DNA of 64,000 nt from Hyposmocoma kahamanoa. Taxonomy: Eukaryota; Arthropoda; Insecta; Lepidoptera; Cosmopterigidae. This document shows, piece by piece, positions 62,331 through 64,000 of the stretch. Location: contig NW_020653726.1 of the NCBI RefSeq assembly GCF_003589595.1, positions 12,305,780 to 12,369,779 of the forward strand, given 5' to 3'. Below the pieces are notes generated by a model. The model was not told the DNA's origin, made no database searches, and saw only the letters and a list, made by a program, of their open reading frames with translations. Positions within the stretch are counted from its first letter, which is position 1; the number at the start of each line of letters is the position of its first letter. A program made the position numbers and the translations under genes.

Positions 62331-62990
62331 AAACAAACTTTTTTTAATACAGTTTCTCACTAGCACTGTATCAGCCATCAAACACACATTTGAAGCAAAT
62401 GAATTTGTAAAAAGTTCCATATTGAAACATAGAGGGTCTATGTAAAACAAAAAAAAAATGGCACGTGGTCTACGAGACAAAAATATTTAGGAATTTTTTA
62501 TGTAAACGTTGATCCTTTGGACGCTGGCCGGTTCTCCTGTTTTACAAATAGACTATTACGATATTATATTTTTTTATTAATGATTCTCGTACGTCTTGAT
62601 CTTCACAAAACGGACGCTCGCATTCAGCAAGTTTCCACTCATTTGCAAATTATGGTTGATAATGTAGCAAAATTTGCATACAAATTTCCAGCACGAATAC
62701 TGATAAGATTTTACTACCTCAGGGATAGCAATATATGTAATGGCTATTTAATGATTCACTCGCATGCAAGGTTCTAATAGTGTTATATTTCATTTCAATA
62801 CCACCATACAGCCCTGTAATTCTTAAGTGTAACAAAAGAGAATATTTTCAATTTAAGGTAATTTTTATTATTGTAGTAAAATTAGCAACACCATTATTTT
62901 TATTTAACTTGATAAATGTGGAAAATGTTGCTATAATTGACACACATTTTTGAACAATTTTTTTTTGGTGGTGATGGGTACCGCTGTCAC
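62331..62990. other. AT-rich unique DNA
   Basis: The 86-codon open frame at 62517-62777 is not recognised; no repeat is seen. Confidence 0.4.
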
Positions 62991-62999
62991 TGGGCAGGT

Positions 63000-63535
63000 T
63001 TAACAAACTTCAAAAAAATAGGAGGATATACGTTTGGCTGTATGTATTTTTTATGTATATTTTCCGATTTCTCCGTCAATTGTAGACCGATTTTGAAAAT
63101 TCTTTTTTCGTTTGAAAGGGTGCATTCTCGTAATGGTCCCATTGCCGAAATGTCAGAATCTGATGAGGGAATCCCATGGAAATCGACGAAAATCCTCGAA
63201 TTTTATACAGGCATCAGTGTTTTCATCGATTTATCCGTCAATTGTGGGCCGATTTTGAAAATTATTTTTTGTTTAAAAAGGTATACTCTCGATCTCGAGG
63301 TGGTCCCTGATGCCGACGATGCTGTACCGGGCTCGTTTCGGCTATCACACATTAAAAAAATATTTTCCGCAAATAATAATCAACTTTTCACTTGATGACC
63401 ATGACAACCAGAAGAAAAGTATAAAATGTACAAAGAAGTCCGTAATAGTCCTACCAAGAAGTCAGATCTGATAAGGGGATCCCATGGAAATCGAAAAAAG
63501 GCGATAAGCAAACTTTTGAGGTCGGGTTTTTTTTC
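63000..63535 (+). repeat. Family B repeat, long copy
   Basis: 'aacaaacttcaaaaaaatag' and 'ggaggatatacgtttggctg' to 'acttttgaggtcgggttttt'. A 110-base stretch ('gtcaattgtagaccgatttt' and 'gtcaattgtgggccgatttt') is repeated inside, so this copy carries an internal duplication. Confidence 0.7.
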
Positions 63536-63764
63536 AATGAAAAGTTACAATTATTACAGTAGTATTCCGGAATGAAGCGTCAAAGAAAATCACAGGTGAA
63601 AGGGACTTAGTTAAGGGCAGACTTTGAAGTTATCACTTGTAAGTTTTATTCATATTCATATTTGTTGCTTTACCACATGTCATGATAATTATTACAACAA
63701 TTATCTTGATAAATATACCTTCATACTTTATCATGAAGTTTATAAAATTAATTGTGTGAAAAAA

Positions 63765-64000
63765 GGTGTGACGGTGTGACCTCCTTACATCGTCATCCCA
63801 CCTTTTTATCGCTTTTCTCCGGTTCCTGGTCACTCCTATTTCAATTTAAATTTTGAATTGTTCTATAGCTCTTTTTCCTCGCATTCTGATTTTGTTTCGT
63901 TCCACCGTCACTCCACCACGCTCAATCGCGACAGCGTACGGAGCTGGTTAAAATTCAATCGCGTCTAATTTTGATTCCTTTATTAAGTTTATAATCATTA
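63765..64000 (-). repeat. Family K repeat, probably a LINE 3' end
   Basis: Collinear with 19512-19745 and running off the window end. The minus strand encodes 'TRNRRKAIKRWDDDVRRSH'. No catalytic domain. Confidence 0.5.

Noticed and set aside
1..64000. CRISPR array, operon, prophage or antiviral island
   Set aside because: No spaced identical repeats, no bacterial-type gene spacing and no such proteins; the sequence is animal nuclear DNA.

Overview
This is repeat-rich intergenic or intronic sequence from an animal nuclear genome, almost certainly a moth or butterfly (Lepidoptera). The evidence is AT-rich unique DNA, no bacterial-style gene packing, and many copies of repeats I recognise from lepidopteran genomes: a tRNA-headed SINE with the usual internal RNA polymerase III boxes, the 'accgacttcaaaaaa-ggagga' repeat, and a 'gacgggacgaacaagtcgtg' repeat with about 13 copies here. 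RTE-, Jockey- and CR1-like LINEs, mariner and Tc1 elements are also present. No rRNA, true tRNA gene, CRISPR array or operon is visible. A 400-base run of N lies at 48800-49199.

Only one piece looks like a host gene: a probable exon at 32455-32598 (+). It has a pyrimidine-tract acceptor, a 5' leader with a short upstream ORF, a start codon, a signal-peptide-like sequence and a GTAAGT donor in phase 1. If real, much of the window is intron of a gene for a secreted or membrane protein whose other exons I cannot find here.

Layout. 0-5.7 kb: short interspersed repeats and a GC-rich foldback element. 5.73-11.06 kb (minus): a nearly full-length, GC-rich Jockey-type LINE with ORF1 (gag-like, three zinc knuckles) and ORF2 (endonuclease plus reverse transcriptase). 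11-26.7 kb: mosaic of SINE-like repeats, LINE 3' ends and MITE-like hairpins. 26.8-32.4 kb: a nested locus. A short repeat contains a MITE, which was split by a 5.1-kb insertion ending in an RTE 3' tail; inside that block sit a nearly intact mariner (two nonsense codons) and a Jockey 3' fragment. 32.4-33.1 kb: the candidate host exon and a repeat. 34-41 kb: MITEs, an internally deleted mariner lacking a catalytic Asp, and a repeat with microsatellite expansion. 41.4-46.8 kb: a CR1-like LINE interrupted twice, once by a 5'-truncated relative and once by a short retroelement (family G) that itself carries a Tc1 element with perfect 29-bp terminal inverted repeats. 48.7-49.5 kb: another family G copy with inverted ends and 11-bp target duplications around the gap. 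51.6-52.3 kb: GC-rich MITE with TTA(A)-type ends. 53-64 kb: microsatellites, a second RTE relic, a 255-bp duplication and further repeats.

No set of genes here works together as a pathway. The intelligible story is a series of transposon insertions whose relative order can be read from nesting. Repeat family letters (A-O) are local labels for this window, not database names.
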